NCBI RefSeq assembly: GCF_002434265.1
Contig: NZ_DJJS01000007.1
Coordinates: 368,014 to 432,013 of the forward strand
Direction: 5' to 3'
Length of the DNA stretch: 64,000 nt
Origin: Pseudomonas sp. UBA6562
Lineage (GTDB): Bacteria > Pseudomonadota > Gammaproteobacteria > Pseudomonadales > Pseudomonadaceae
In this document: one piece after another, positions 1 to 7,986 of the stretch
Layout: each line of letters starts with the position of its first letter
How positions within the stretch are numbered: the stretch's first letter is position 1
Program-made: the position numbers and the translations under genes
Notes under the pieces: generated by a model
Told to the model about the DNA's origin: nothing
The model's input: the letters and a program-made list of their open reading frames with translations, nothing else
Databases searched by the model: none

Positions 1-609
1 AGTCGCCCAGCCGCCACGGGCCAGCAGCCCGGTGGCCATCTTGATCGCGGTCAGCGGGTTCTTCAGGTCGTGGCTGGCGACCGCGACCATCTGCTCGGCC
101 AAGGTGGCACGGCGCTCGGCATGTTCATAGGCCTCGGCGAGCTCGGCGCGGGCCTCCTGCAAGGCGAGGTCGGCGGCGGTGCGCTCGGCCAACAGTTGCT
201 CTGCGCGTTTACGGGCACCCAGCAGCTCACGCTCATAGCGGTCGCGGTCGACCGTGCCGAACATCGCCAGCTCGTAGTGCACGCCGTGTTGGGTTTCGCG
301 GCGCACGCCGTTGAGCAGCATGGTGATCAGGTGGCCATCGGCATGCCGCATCTCCAGCTTGACCTCGGCGACCGAGCCTTGCATGCGCATCAGCGGCGCC
401 CAGTGGGTCTGGTGGAAAATCCGCCCGCCGACCGTCAGCAGGTCTTGGAAGCGTTTACCCAACACCACAGGCGGCTCGAACCCGAGCCAGCGCGCGAACG
501 TCTGGTTGTGGCGCAGGATGGTGCCGTCCTCGGCCGTGACCACCAGCGCACAAGGGGCTTGCTCGAGCAGCGCCTCGGCGTCCGGCAGGCAGTGTTCACC
601 GACCAGCAT
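1..609 (-). CDS. PAS-domain sensor histidine kinase (partial, 3' end outside window)
   Basis: Only the first 203 residues lie in the window; the frame is open to the left edge. An N-terminal PAS domain (about residues 8-115, including GGRIFHQTHWAPLMRMQG) is followed by a charged helical linker and the HisKA phosphoacceptor box VASHDLKNP, with the likely phosphorylated His at residue 180. The ATP-binding half is not visible. The start at 609 overlaps the end of the upstream hydrolase gene by 14 bases, which suggests translational coupling. The PAS resembles that of RsbP-type proteins, which in Bacillus pair with the hydrolase RsbQ; here the PAS is attached to a kinase rather than a phosphatase. 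Inferred role: a kinase that receives its signal through the hydrolase next door and probably phosphorylates the receiver protein at 1509-1913. Confidence 0.85.
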   Translation of the reverse strand, partial: MLVGEHCLPDAEALLEQAPCALVVTAEDGTILRHNQTFARWLGFEPPVVLGKRFQDLLTVGGRIFHQTHWAPLMRMQGSVAEVKLEMRHADGHLITMLLNGVRRETQHGVHYELAMFGTVDRDRYERELLGARKRAEQLLAERTAADLALQEARAELAEAYEHAERRATLAEQMVAVASHDLKNPLTAIKMATGLLARGGWAT

Positions 610-1414
610 GATGGCCGACCCGGTTGGCCAGGAAGGCGTCCATGGCGGCTGCGCAGGCGCTGGGCGCGCTCATGTGCGGGCAGTGCCCGATGTTGGGCAC
701 GACGGCCAGCTGACTGTTGGGCAGCACTCCGTGCAAGTAGTGGCCCACCGCTTGCGGGGCGATGATGTCGTCGGTCGATTGCAGGATCAGGGTCGGCGTC
801 GGCAGCCCGGCCACGTCCTCGCGGTTGTCCGAAAGAAAGGTCACGCGAGCGAAATGGCGCGCGATGTCCGGGTCGGTACGGCAGAAGCTGTTGGTCAGCT
901 CCTGGCCCAGCGCGGGTTCGCCGGGCGCTCCCATGATCACCGGGGCCATGGTGCTCGACCAGCCCAGGTAGTTGCTGTCGAGCGTGTCGAGCAGCGACTC
1001 GATGTCGGCACGGCTGAATCCGCCGACGTAGCCTTCATTGTCGATGTAGCAGGGCGAAGGGCCGATCATCACGTGGGCCGCGACCCGACCCGGGTGCAGG
1101 CGGTCGGCCAGGGCGCCGATCATGGCGCTGACCGAATGGCCGACGAGCATCACCGTGCCCTCGGCGAACCGGTCGATCAGGGCGTTGAGGTCGGCGGCGT
1201 AGCCCCACAGCTCACCGTAGCGGTGCGGGTCGTAGGCGCTGAGGTCGGAGCCGCCGGCACCGATCAGGTCATAGCTGACGGTGCGGTAGCGCTGCGCGAA
1301 ATGGGGTAGCAGAAAACGCCACATGGCCTGGTCGCAGCCAAAACCGTGGGAGAAGATCAACGTAGCGTCGCCGCTGCCAGAAACGTGCACATTATGACGA
1401 CGTTGCAGATCCAT
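596..1414 (-). CDS. RsbQ-like alpha/beta hydrolase
   Basis: About 272 residues of alpha/beta-hydrolase fold. The nucleophile elbow is GHSVSA, with Ser as nucleophile, the acid is in STDDIIAP and the catalytic His in NIGHCPHMS. GFGCDQAMW near the N terminus and GPSPCYIDNEGY in the middle are hallmarks of RsbQ and of the related plant receptors KAI2/D14. In Bacillus, RsbQ is needed by the PAS phosphatase RsbP to sense energy stress, probably by handling a small hydrophobic ligand. Here the partner is a PAS histidine kinase whose start lies inside the end of this gene. ATG at 1414 is preferred; an in-frame TTG lies at 1426. All three catalytic residues are present, so it is probably an active hydrolase or receptor. 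The ligand is unknown. Confidence 0.88.
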   Translation of the reverse strand: MDLQRRHNVHVSGSGDATLIFSHGFGCDQAMWRFLLPHFAQRYRTVSYDLIGAGGSDLSAYDPHRYGELWGYAADLNALIDRFAEGTVMLVGHSVSAMIGALADRLHPGRVAAHVMIGPSPCYIDNEGYVGGFSRADIESLLDTLDSNYLGWSSTMAPVIMGAPGEPALGQELTNSFCRTDPDIARHFARVTFLSDNREDVAGLPTPTLILQSTDDIIAPQAVGHYLHGVLPNSQLAVVPNIGHCPHMSAPSACAAAMDAFLANRVGHHAGR

Positions 1415-1508
1415 GGGGGGTTCCAACAGGCAAGACAGTGAAAAGGCGCGAAGCGAGTCGCGCCGACAGGCGGCAATTGTTCACCGGGCAGGCCGCCCGG
1501 CGCAATGG

Positions 1509-1913
1509 TCAGGCTGCGGGGCGCAGCGAGGGACGTCGGGCCAGTTGGCCTTCGATCACTTGGTAGAACTGATCGATCGACCACGGTTTGGGCAGGAACA
1601 CCGCGCCCTCGGGCAATGGCATGTTGAACCCGTCGTGGTAGCCGCTCATCACCACCAGACCTAGGCCGGGGGAGCGCTCCTGGGCGCGCCAAGCCAGCTG
1701 CATGCCGTCAAGCTCGCCGGGAGTTTGCACATCTGTCAGCAGCAACGACCAAGGGGCCAGTTCCAGTGCGGCAAAGCCTTCGTCGGCGGTTTCCACCGCT
1801 TTGACGGTCGCGCCCAGGTCTTCCAATGCGAATACGATCAGGTCACGGATCATACGTTCGTCCTCCACCAGGAGGATGTGCGGTGCGCGGGCCGGCGATG
1901 AGGCTTCGATCAT
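1509..1913 (-). CDS. Single-domain response regulator (receiver only)
   Basis: 134 residues making one CheY-like receiver domain and no output domain. Visible landmarks are the acidic pair E17-D18, the phosphorylatable D61 (in LLLTDV), the switch Ser S90 (VVMSGY) and K109 in LPKPW. It lies 95 bases upstream of the RsbQ-like hydrolase and PAS kinase on the same strand, so the three probably form one operon and this protein is the likely phosphate acceptor. Single-domain receivers of this type often pass phosphate to other proteins or modulate a kinase. No DNA-binding domain is present. No strong ribosome-binding site precedes the ATG at 1913. Confidence 0.85.
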   Translation of the reverse strand: MIEASSPARAPHILLVEDERMIRDLIVFALEDLGATVKAVETADEGFAALELAPWSLLLTDVQTPGELDGMQLAWRAQERSPGLGLVVMSGYHDGFNMPLPEGAVFLPKPWSIDQFYQVIEGQLARRPSLRPAA

Positions 1914-2071
1914 TGCGGATGCTCTATGTACGGGTACTTGCAGGGTATTCAGGGCCTGAAAATGGTCCTACCAAAACCCCTCCGATCTCGTTGTGACATC
2001 ACGGCATCACAGGAATTCCTCGGCTGCCTTGCGTTTGCCCCTTCAGCAAGGCCGAAGGGGCAAGTCACGAC

Positions 2072-2626
2072 TCAGGCCAGGGCCTTGGTGATGGCGCCGT
2101 TGAAGGCATCCAGGTCCTTCGGCGTGCGCGAGGTGATGAGGTGCCAGCCATTGGCGTCGCAGGTTTGAACCTCGACATCGACCCACTTGCCCTTGGCGTT
2201 GACCAGATCGGTCTTGACGCTGGCGAACGAGGTCAGGGTTTTGCCTTCGATCACACCGGCATCGATCAGCGCCCAAGGGCCGTGGCAGATGGCAGCCACC
2301 ACCTTGCCGGCGCTGCTGAATGCCTTGATCAGACGCAGGGCGTCCTGGTCCTGACGCAGGTTGTCGGCGTTGACGGTGCCGCCGGGGATGACCAGGGCGT
2401 GGTAGTCGTCGGCTTTGACGTCGGCCAGCTTGGCGTCGGATTTGACCACGCGGTCCTTCTCGGTGTCTTGCAGGAAGGTCTGCGTGTCGGCGCCCCCGAT
2501 CGATGCGTGGGTCACTTCAGCGCCTTGGGCCTTCAGGGCTTCGAGCGGCTTGAGCAGTTCATCGCGCTCGATGCCGGTGTCGGAGGTGATGATCAGTACG
2601 CGTTTGCCTGTCAGTGTCGAGCTCAT
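2072..2626 (-). CDS. DJ-1/PfpI family protein (general stress protein / glyoxalase III-like)
   Basis: 184 residues covering the whole DJ-1/PfpI domain. The nucleophilic elbow AICHGPW holds C114 followed by H115, and E20 in GIERDEL is in the position expected to hydrogen-bond the Cys. This is the pattern of the YhbO/PfpI branch, described as stress proteins with glyoxalase III, deglycase or weak peptidase activity; which one applies cannot be told from sequence. TTGGAGACACC just before the ATG is a good ribosome-binding site. It lies downstream of the catalase-like gene on the same strand (about 110 bases apart), consistent with a shared role in oxidative or carbonyl stress. Confidence 0.9.
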   Translation of the reverse strand: MSSTLTGKRVLIITSDTGIERDELLKPLEALKAQGAEVTHASIGGADTQTFLQDTEKDRVVKSDAKLADVKADDYHALVIPGGTVNADNLRQDQDALRLIKAFSSAGKVVAAICHGPWALIDAGVIEGKTLTSFASVKTDLVNAKGKWVDVEVQTCDANGWHLITSRTPKDLDAFNGAITKALA

Positions 2627-2737
2627 GGTGTCTCCAAAAGGGTGTATTCATGAAGCCGCCTATGCTCAGCGTTGCGATGAGGCAGGGGCAAAAACGGTGC
2701 CTTTGGTTGATCCGCGCAATGGAGCGAAGGTTTAAAT

Positions 2738-3829
2738 TTATTTGCGCGGTTCGTGCATCGGGCAGCCGTTATGGGTCGCCCGGAAGCCCGACGACATTTC
2801 GTAGGAAGGCTTGCGCGAGCGCATGACTCCGCCGAGCGGGCGGTGCGCCGCCAGGCCGTGCCAAGGGCTGAACGCCATGCCGTCGTCGATCGCACGCACT
2901 TTTTCGTCCGACCAGGTCGGCTGCGCCGCCACGTCGAGGCGCGCGACGGTCACGTAGGGGCTGAGGTCTTCTGGCCATTGCACCGAAGCGTCTTCGATCG
3001 GCATGTGCTCTAGGTCGGTCGCCAATTGCACGCGCACTTCCCAGGTGCCGCCGTGCTGCCCGAAGAACGCGCTGACGGCCGCGCGCAAACCGTCGGGGTT
3101 GCCATCGAAGTCGACGTGCTGGTCGGTGAGGGCGGTCAGCTCCGGCGCTACCGGCACCAGCGCCACCTTGGCGAAGTAGGGGCCGTACAGCACCGGCACG
3201 ACGGTGGAGAAGCTTTCACCCAGGATATGGGTTTGCGGATGGCCGCCCAGGCTCTTGAGCGTGCCGCTTTCGCCGCCCACCGCTTCGAGTGTGGCTTCCA
3301 CGCCACGCAGCACCGCCGACATCACCTGCTTGGTGCGCGGCATCTTGTCGGTGGTCTTGGCCAGCAGCTTCAAGGTCTTGAGGAAGTCCTTGGGGGTGGC
3401 GGCGGTGAAGGCCTTGGCGTTCTGCATGACGAAGTCCTGGGTGACGTCGCCTTCGCTGCCCGGCAGACGCGCGCCTTCGACGCCGACCATCTTCAGGGCC
3501 AAGCCACGGGGCGTGGAAACTTTGTCGTCGAGGATGTCGCCCGGGTTGGTCGAAAAGCGCAGGTACGCCTGGAACGTACCCGGTTTGGCGAACGCGCCCT
3601 GGGCCAGGTGAGGCGGCAGGTTGTCCAGGACGGTGACCTTGCCCTCCAGCAGGCCGTGGCCCTTGGCATGCACGCTGCGGTCGGCGTGGCCGCGGTGCTC
3701 GAAGGTGGTTTGCATGATGCTGCGCAGCGTGTCGGCCAATTCCTGGCTGGTCTGCGCTTCGTCGTCGGGGATCTGTTCGAAGTCGAGTTCGAAGACCTGC
3801 GGCACGGCAAGGGGGGTAGGGGCGCTCAT
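2738..3829 (-). CDS. Catalase-family haem protein
   Basis: 363 residues, shorter than typical monofunctional catalases (480 or more). The N-terminal half carries catalase-fold features: a His-containing segment RSVHAKGHGLLEG (residues about 50-62), AYLRFSTNPGD, a segment STPRGLALKMV, and DFVMQNAKAF. This is the shortened catalase clade often annotated catalase family protein; some members are haem peroxidases rather than efficient catalases. The start at 3829 is chosen because AGGAGATACCG lies immediately upstream; the frame extends farther without a better start. It is divergent from the molybdopterin oxidoreductase at 4107 and precedes the DJ-1/PfpI gene. Probable role: peroxide detoxification; substrate not predictable. 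Confidence 0.85.
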   Translation of the reverse strand: MSAPTPLAVPQVFELDFEQIPDDEAQTSQELADTLRSIMQTTFEHRGHADRSVHAKGHGLLEGKVTVLDNLPPHLAQGAFAKPGTFQAYLRFSTNPGDILDDKVSTPRGLALKMVGVEGARLPGSEGDVTQDFVMQNAKAFTAATPKDFLKTLKLLAKTTDKMPRTKQVMSAVLRGVEATLEAVGGESGTLKSLGGHPQTHILGESFSTVVPVLYGPYFAKVALVPVAPELTALTDQHVDFDGNPDGLRAAVSAFFGQHGGTWEVRVQLATDLEHMPIEDASVQWPEDLSPYVTVARLDVAAQPTWSDEKVRAIDDGMAFSPWHGLAAHRPLGGVMRSRKPSYEMSSGFRATHNGCPMHEPRK

Positions 3830-4043
3830 CGGTATCTCCTCGGCTGGATGCTCAGCGCACGGACGCTGGCTGCGCCTCGGGTTGCGGTGACTGTTCAGCA
3901 GATTCTGGCCATAGGCCATGAGTTCCAGGCTGCCGCTGGCTGGCCGACCATCGGAAGCGATGTTGCAACCGCGCCGCCTGGCGGCCTGCGAAGCCGGGGA
4001 TTGGGCAGCGCCTGGCTTGCCTGCCAGCCGGGCGCGCTTGAAC

Positions 4044-4068
4044 TTTCGCAGGTGCGGCACCTTCGAAA
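4044..4068. promoter_or_regulatory. Near-perfect 25-bp inverted repeat, candidate operator
   Basis: Arms TTTCGCAGGTGC and GCACCTTCGAAA flank a single central G; 11 of 12 positions pair. It lies about 39 bases before the start of the molybdopterin oxidoreductase and within the divergent region shared with the catalase gene. The position fits a regulator-binding site. No regulator gene adjoins it. A hairpin in the mRNA leader is an alternative. Confidence 0.5.
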
Positions 4069-4106
4069 CCCTGATCCCCCCATCATTACATCGCCCGAGG
4101 CGTGCC

Positions 4107-6461
4107 ATGTCGCTCATCCACCCTACCGCTCATTTCAAGCCTTACCAGTCAGCCTCCGGTGGCTGGGGGTCGGCACGCTCGGTCATGCAGATCCTGTGGC
4201 GCGAGCAGGCGCTGGCGCAAGGGCCGTTGGCATTGCTCAAGCAGAACAAGCCCAAAGGGTTCGCCTGCGTCAGCTGCGCCTGGGGCAAACCGGGCGACCC
4301 GCATGCCCTGGAGTTCTGCGAGAACGGCGCCAAGGCCACGGCCTGGGAGATCACACGCCTGCGCACGGGGCCGGACTTTTTCGAACGGCACACCCTGAGC
4401 GAACTGCGCACCTGGAACGATCATGATCTGGAACAGCATGGGCGCCTGACCCACCCATTGCGCTACGACCCGGCCGCGGACCGCTACCGCACCACCACGT
4501 GGGCCGAGGCCTACGCGGGCATCGGCGAACAGCTCAAACGTCTGCCGCCCGAGCAAGTGGTGTTCTACGCCTCCGGTCGTGCCTCGCTCGAAGCCTCGTT
4601 CATGTACCAGCTGTTCGCCCGTGCCTATGGCAGCAACAACCTGCCCGACAGTTCCAACATGTGCCACGAGAGCACGTCGGTGGGCCTGCAGGAGAGCATC
4701 GGCGTGCCCGTGGGCACCGTGACCCTGGAAGACTTCGAGCACACCGACTGCATCTTCTTCTTCGGGCAGAACGTGGGCAGCAACAGCCCGCGCATGCTCC
4801 ATCCGCTTCAGGAAGCGCGCAAGCGCCACGTGCCCATCATCACCTTCAACCCTTTGCGTGAGCGCGGCCTGGAGCGCTTCGTCAACCCGCAGTCGCCGGT
4901 GGAAATGCTCGGGCCCGACTCGACCGTGATCAGCACCCAATACCATCAAGTGCGTATCGGCGGCGATCTGGCGGCGATCACCGGCATCATCAAAGCGGTG
5001 TTCGAGCTGGATCGGCAGGCGCGCGCAGCTGGCCAGGCGGCAGTGCTGGACGACGACTTCATCGCCCAGCACACCGATGGGCTCGAAGCGCTGCGCGCCT
5101 GGGTCGAGGTGCAGGACTGGACCGACCTGGAGCAGCACAGCGGCTTGAGCCGCGCCGCGCTGGAAGCGGCGGCCACCGTGTATGCCCGCAGCCAGCGGGT
5201 GATGGTGATCTGGGGCATGGGCATGACCCAGCACCGCAAAGGCGTGGAAAACGTGCAGATGATGGTCAACCTGCTCCTGTTGCGCGGCAACATCGGCAAG
5301 ACCGGTGCGGGTGTGTGCCCGGTGCGGGGCCATTCCAACGTACAGGGCCAGCGCACGGTGGGCATCACCGAAGACCCGCAGAAGGTGCCGGTCGACAAAT
5401 TGCACGCGCTGTTCAACATCAGGGTTCCGGAACAGAAAGGCCTGGCTACCGTCGACACCTGCGAGGGCATCCTCAAGGGCACGGTCAAAGGCTTCATCGG
5501 CCTGGGCGGCAACTTCCTGCGCGCCGTGCCCGACACCGATCGCATGGAGCCGGCCTGGGCCGATCTGTCGCTGAACGTACAGGTGGCCACCAAGCTCAAC
5601 CGCACTCACCTGGTGCCCGGCGGGCAGACCTGGCTGCTGCCTTGCCTGGGCCACATCGAAATCGATCGTCAGGACGGTCAGGCGCAGGTCTACAGCACCG
5701 AAGACAGCACCGGCTGCATGCGCGCCTGGCAGGGCACCACCGAGCCTGCCGGCGACATGCTGCGCTCGGAGGTGGCGATCATCGCAGGCATTGCAGAACA
5801 GACCTTGGGCGCCGAGTGCCAAGTGCCGTGGGACGCCTGGCGGCATGACTATGCGTTGATCCGCAAAGGCATCAGCGACACCTACCCGGAGATCTTCCAC
5901 GACATGGAAACCCGCATGTGGGAGCGCGGCGGCTTCCACCGTCCGCTGGGCGCCTGCAAGCGTGAGTGGCACACCGAAACTGGCAAGGCGCGCTTCGCCA
6001 CGCCGAGCGACCTGGAAGAGAATCCGGACGCCGCACTCGTCGGTGAGCGCCGCGAGGTGCTGAACCTGATGACGCTGCGCAGCAACGATCAGTTCAACAC
6101 CACCGTGTACGGCTACGACGACCGCTTCCGCGGCGTCAGCGGCACGCGCAGCGTGGTGTTCATGAACCGTGACGACGTGGTGCGGCTGGGCTTCGCGCCG
6201 GGCGACTGGGTCAACGTGCGCACGGCCGTCGAGCCTGAAGTGCGCCGCGAGGTCGGCCCTTTGCAGATCATCGCCTACGACATTCCTCAAGGGTGCGCGG
6301 CCGGGTATTACCCGGAATGCAACCCGCTGGTGCCGCTCTGGCACCATGCCGAGCGCAGCAAGGTCCCCGCGTCCAAGGCGGTGCCGGTGACCTTCCATCG
6401 GGTGGAGCCGAGCCGGGCCGATCTGGCGCATGCCGTGCCTGCCCGCGACCAGGTCCAGTGA
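4107..6461 (+). CDS. FdhF/YdeP-type molybdopterin oxidoreductase
   Basis: 784 residues of the molybdopterin oxidoreductase superfamily, closest in layout to the FdhF/YdeP group. Near the N terminus ACVSCAWGKP (C54, C57) and C71 form a CX2CX13C pattern rather than the full four-Cys iron-sulfur motif of typical formate dehydrogenases. NMCHESTSVGL and FFFGQNVGSNSPR are cofactor-binding landmarks, and the C terminus carries the molybdopterin dinucleotide-binding domain (LMTLRSNDQFNTTVYGYDDR). E. coli YdeP has been linked to acid resistance, but the reaction of this family is not established. Start 4107 follows CGAGG; upstream in-frame ATGs have no family match. No partner subunits are adjacent. 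Confidence 0.85.
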   Translation: MSLIHPTAHFKPYQSASGGWGSARSVMQILWREQALAQGPLALLKQNKPKGFACVSCAWGKPGDPHALEFCENGAKATAWEITRLRTGPDFFERHTLSELRTWNDHDLEQHGRLTHPLRYDPAADRYRTTTWAEAYAGIGEQLKRLPPEQVVFYASGRASLEASFMYQLFARAYGSNNLPDSSNMCHESTSVGLQESIGVPVGTVTLEDFEHTDCIFFFGQNVGSNSPRMLHPLQEARKRHVPIITFNPLRERGLERFVNPQSPVEMLGPDSTVISTQYHQVRIGGDLAAITGIIKAVFELDRQARAAGQAAVLDDDFIAQHTDGLEALRAWVEVQDWTDLEQHSGLSRAALEAAATVYARSQRVMVIWGMGMTQHRKGVENVQMMVNLLLLRGNIGKTGAGVCPVRGHSNVQGQRTVGITEDPQKVPVDKLHALFNIRVPEQKGLATVDTCEGILKGTVKGFIGLGGNFLRAVPDTDRMEPAWADLSLNVQVATKLNRTHLVPGGQTWLLPCLGHIEIDRQDGQAQVYSTEDSTGCMRAWQGTTEPAGDMLRSEVAIIAGIAEQTLGAECQVPWDAWRHDYALIRKGISDTYPEIFHDMETRMWERGGFHRPLGACKREWHTETGKARFATPSDLEENPDAALVGERREVLNLMTLRSNDQFNTTVYGYDDRFRGVSGTRSVVFMNRDDVVRLGFAPGDWVNVRTAVEPEVRREVGPLQIIAYDIPQGCAAGYYPECNPLVPLWHHAERSKVPASKAVPVTFHRVEPSRADLAHAVPARDQVQ

Positions 6462-6467
6462 AGTTGA

Positions 6468-6497
6468 CCGGTCGGCGCTGCGAGCGGTGCCGACCGG
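6468..6497 (+). terminator. Terminator-like hairpin
   Basis: CCGGTCGGC at 6468-6476 pairs perfectly with GCCGACCGG at 6489-6497 around a 12-base loop, seven bases after the oxidoreductase stop codon. No T-run follows, so it could be a 3'-end stabilising stem instead. Confidence 0.45.
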
Positions 6498-6622
6498 CCG
6501 CTCGGACCTGGGACAAGGGACAAGCTGCTCGGCATCCTGGCATAGGGCTGTTCGCTGTTAGGTCTGCCTAAGCGAGTTTTGCGGCGGTTCGACCCGTTGG
6601 AGGGCCAGCCTGCACCAATTTC

Positions 6623-6634
6623 ATGAATATTCAT
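6623..6634. promoter_or_regulatory. 12-bp perfect palindrome upstream of MFS gene
   Basis: ATGAATATTCAT, a perfect palindrome unusual in GC-rich surroundings, lies about 69 bases before the MFS start. A second small palindrome, GAACGTTC, follows about 12 bases later. Possible operator; no adjacent regulator gene supports this. Confidence 0.3.
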
Positions 6635-6702
6635 CCAGGGCCGAAGAACGTTCGTTTCAGCGCTCAGGTCTACGCTGAAACCACCCCCGAGTACTCTCCA
6701 TC

Positions 6703-7947
6703 ATGCAACGTCGCGACCAACGTTCCCTCGATTGGCTCAACTTCTTCCTGGCCGACGTGCGCGACGGCCTGGGGCCGTACCTGGCCATCTACTTGCTCGC
6801 GGTCCACAAATGGGAACCGGCCAGCATCGGCCTGGTGATGAGCCTGGCCGGCATCGCCGCCTTGCTCACGCAAACGCCGGCCGGCGCGCTGATCGACCGC
6901 ACCCGTGCCAAGCGCACGGTGGTCGTGGTGGCAGCCCTGGTGGTCACCGGGAGCTGCCTGTTGCTGCCGTTCGTGACCTCATTCAGCCTGGTGGCTATCA
7001 CGCAAACCTTGAGCGCCATGGCAGGCTCGGTCTTCGCGCCGGCCATCGCCGCCATTTCCTTGGGGATCACCGGCCCGAAAGCCTTCACCCGCCGTACCGG
7101 CCGCAACGAAACCTTCAACCATGCCGGCAATGCCTTCTCGGCGTTGTTGGCCGGTGGGCTGGCGTGGTTGTACGGCCCTGTGGTGGTGTTCTACCTGATG
7201 GCCGCGATGACCCTGGGCAGCATCGTCGCCGTGAGTCTGGTGCGCGGCGAGGCCATCGACCACGATGTGGCACGCGGTTTCACTGCCAGCGAAGGCGACA
7301 GCCACCAGGCATCGGGCTTCAAGGTACTGCTCGCCAACCGGCCGTTGCTGGTGTTCGCCGTCTGCTGCGCGCTGTTCCACCTGGCCAATGCGGCGATGCT
7401 GCCGTTGGTGAGCCAGAAGCTGGCGCAGGTCAACCTGCACCTGGCCACGCCGTTGACTTCCGCCTGCATCGTCGCCGCGCAGCTGGTGATGGTGCCGATC
7501 GCCATGCTGGTGGGACTCAAAGCCGACGCTTGGGGGCGCAAGCCGCTGCTGTTGGCCGGTTTCCTGATTCTGCCGCTGCGCGGCGCGCTGTATGTGTTCT
7601 CCGACAACCCCTTCTGGCTGGTCGGTGTGCAACTGCTCGACGGTATCGGTGCCGGCGTGTTCGGTGCGCTGTTCCCGGTGGTGGTCAAGGACCTGACCCA
7701 GGGCACCGGGCGCTTCAACGTCAGCCTTGGGGCGCTGTCGGCGGCGTTCGGTCTGGGGGCCGCGTTGAGCCCTGGCTTGGCGGGGTTGGTGGTGCAGAGC
7801 CAAGGCTACGACGCGGCGTTCCTGACGTTGGCGGCCATCGCCGCAGTGGCCTTCTGCCTGGTCTGGCTGGGCATGCCGGAAACCCGCAACTATCGCGAGG
7901 ATCTGCAACAGACGCCGCGCTCGGCCATGACGCCGAGCGCCAGTTGA
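6703..7947 (+). CDS. MFS transporter
   Basis: 414 residues with about twelve hydrophobic segments in two halves, typical of the major facilitator superfamily. The loop between helices 2 and 3 reads GALIDRTRAKR, a form of the MFS signature, and the matching loop in the second half is GLKADAWGRKP. LGMPETRN ends the last helix. The substrate cannot be read from sequence; the closest look is to drug or metabolite exporters that begin with a DVRDGLGPYLAIYL-type first helix. It is preceded by a 240-base gap holding a perfect palindrome and followed closely by a convergent second MFS gene. The ribosome-binding site is weak. Confidence 0.85.
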   Translation: MQRRDQRSLDWLNFFLADVRDGLGPYLAIYLLAVHKWEPASIGLVMSLAGIAALLTQTPAGALIDRTRAKRTVVVVAALVVTGSCLLLPFVTSFSLVAITQTLSAMAGSVFAPAIAAISLGITGPKAFTRRTGRNETFNHAGNAFSALLAGGLAWLYGPVVVFYLMAAMTLGSIVAVSLVRGEAIDHDVARGFTASEGDSHQASGFKVLLANRPLLVFAVCCALFHLANAAMLPLVSQKLAQVNLHLATPLTSACIVAAQLVMVPIAMLVGLKADAWGRKPLLLAGFLILPLRGALYVFSDNPFWLVGVQLLDGIGAGVFGALFPVVVKDLTQGTGRFNVSLGALSAAFGLGAALSPGLAGLVVQSQGYDAAFLTLAAIAAVAFCLVWLGMPETRNYREDLQQTPRSAMTPSAS

Positions 7948-7986
7948 GCGGGTCTGTATCGCAGCAGCGCGTGTGGACCAATTGCC

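Noticed and set aside
4149..6431. 760-codon minus-strand frame
   Set aside because: Antisense to the molybdopterin oxidoreductase, no recognisable domain, His/Ala-rich shadow composition.
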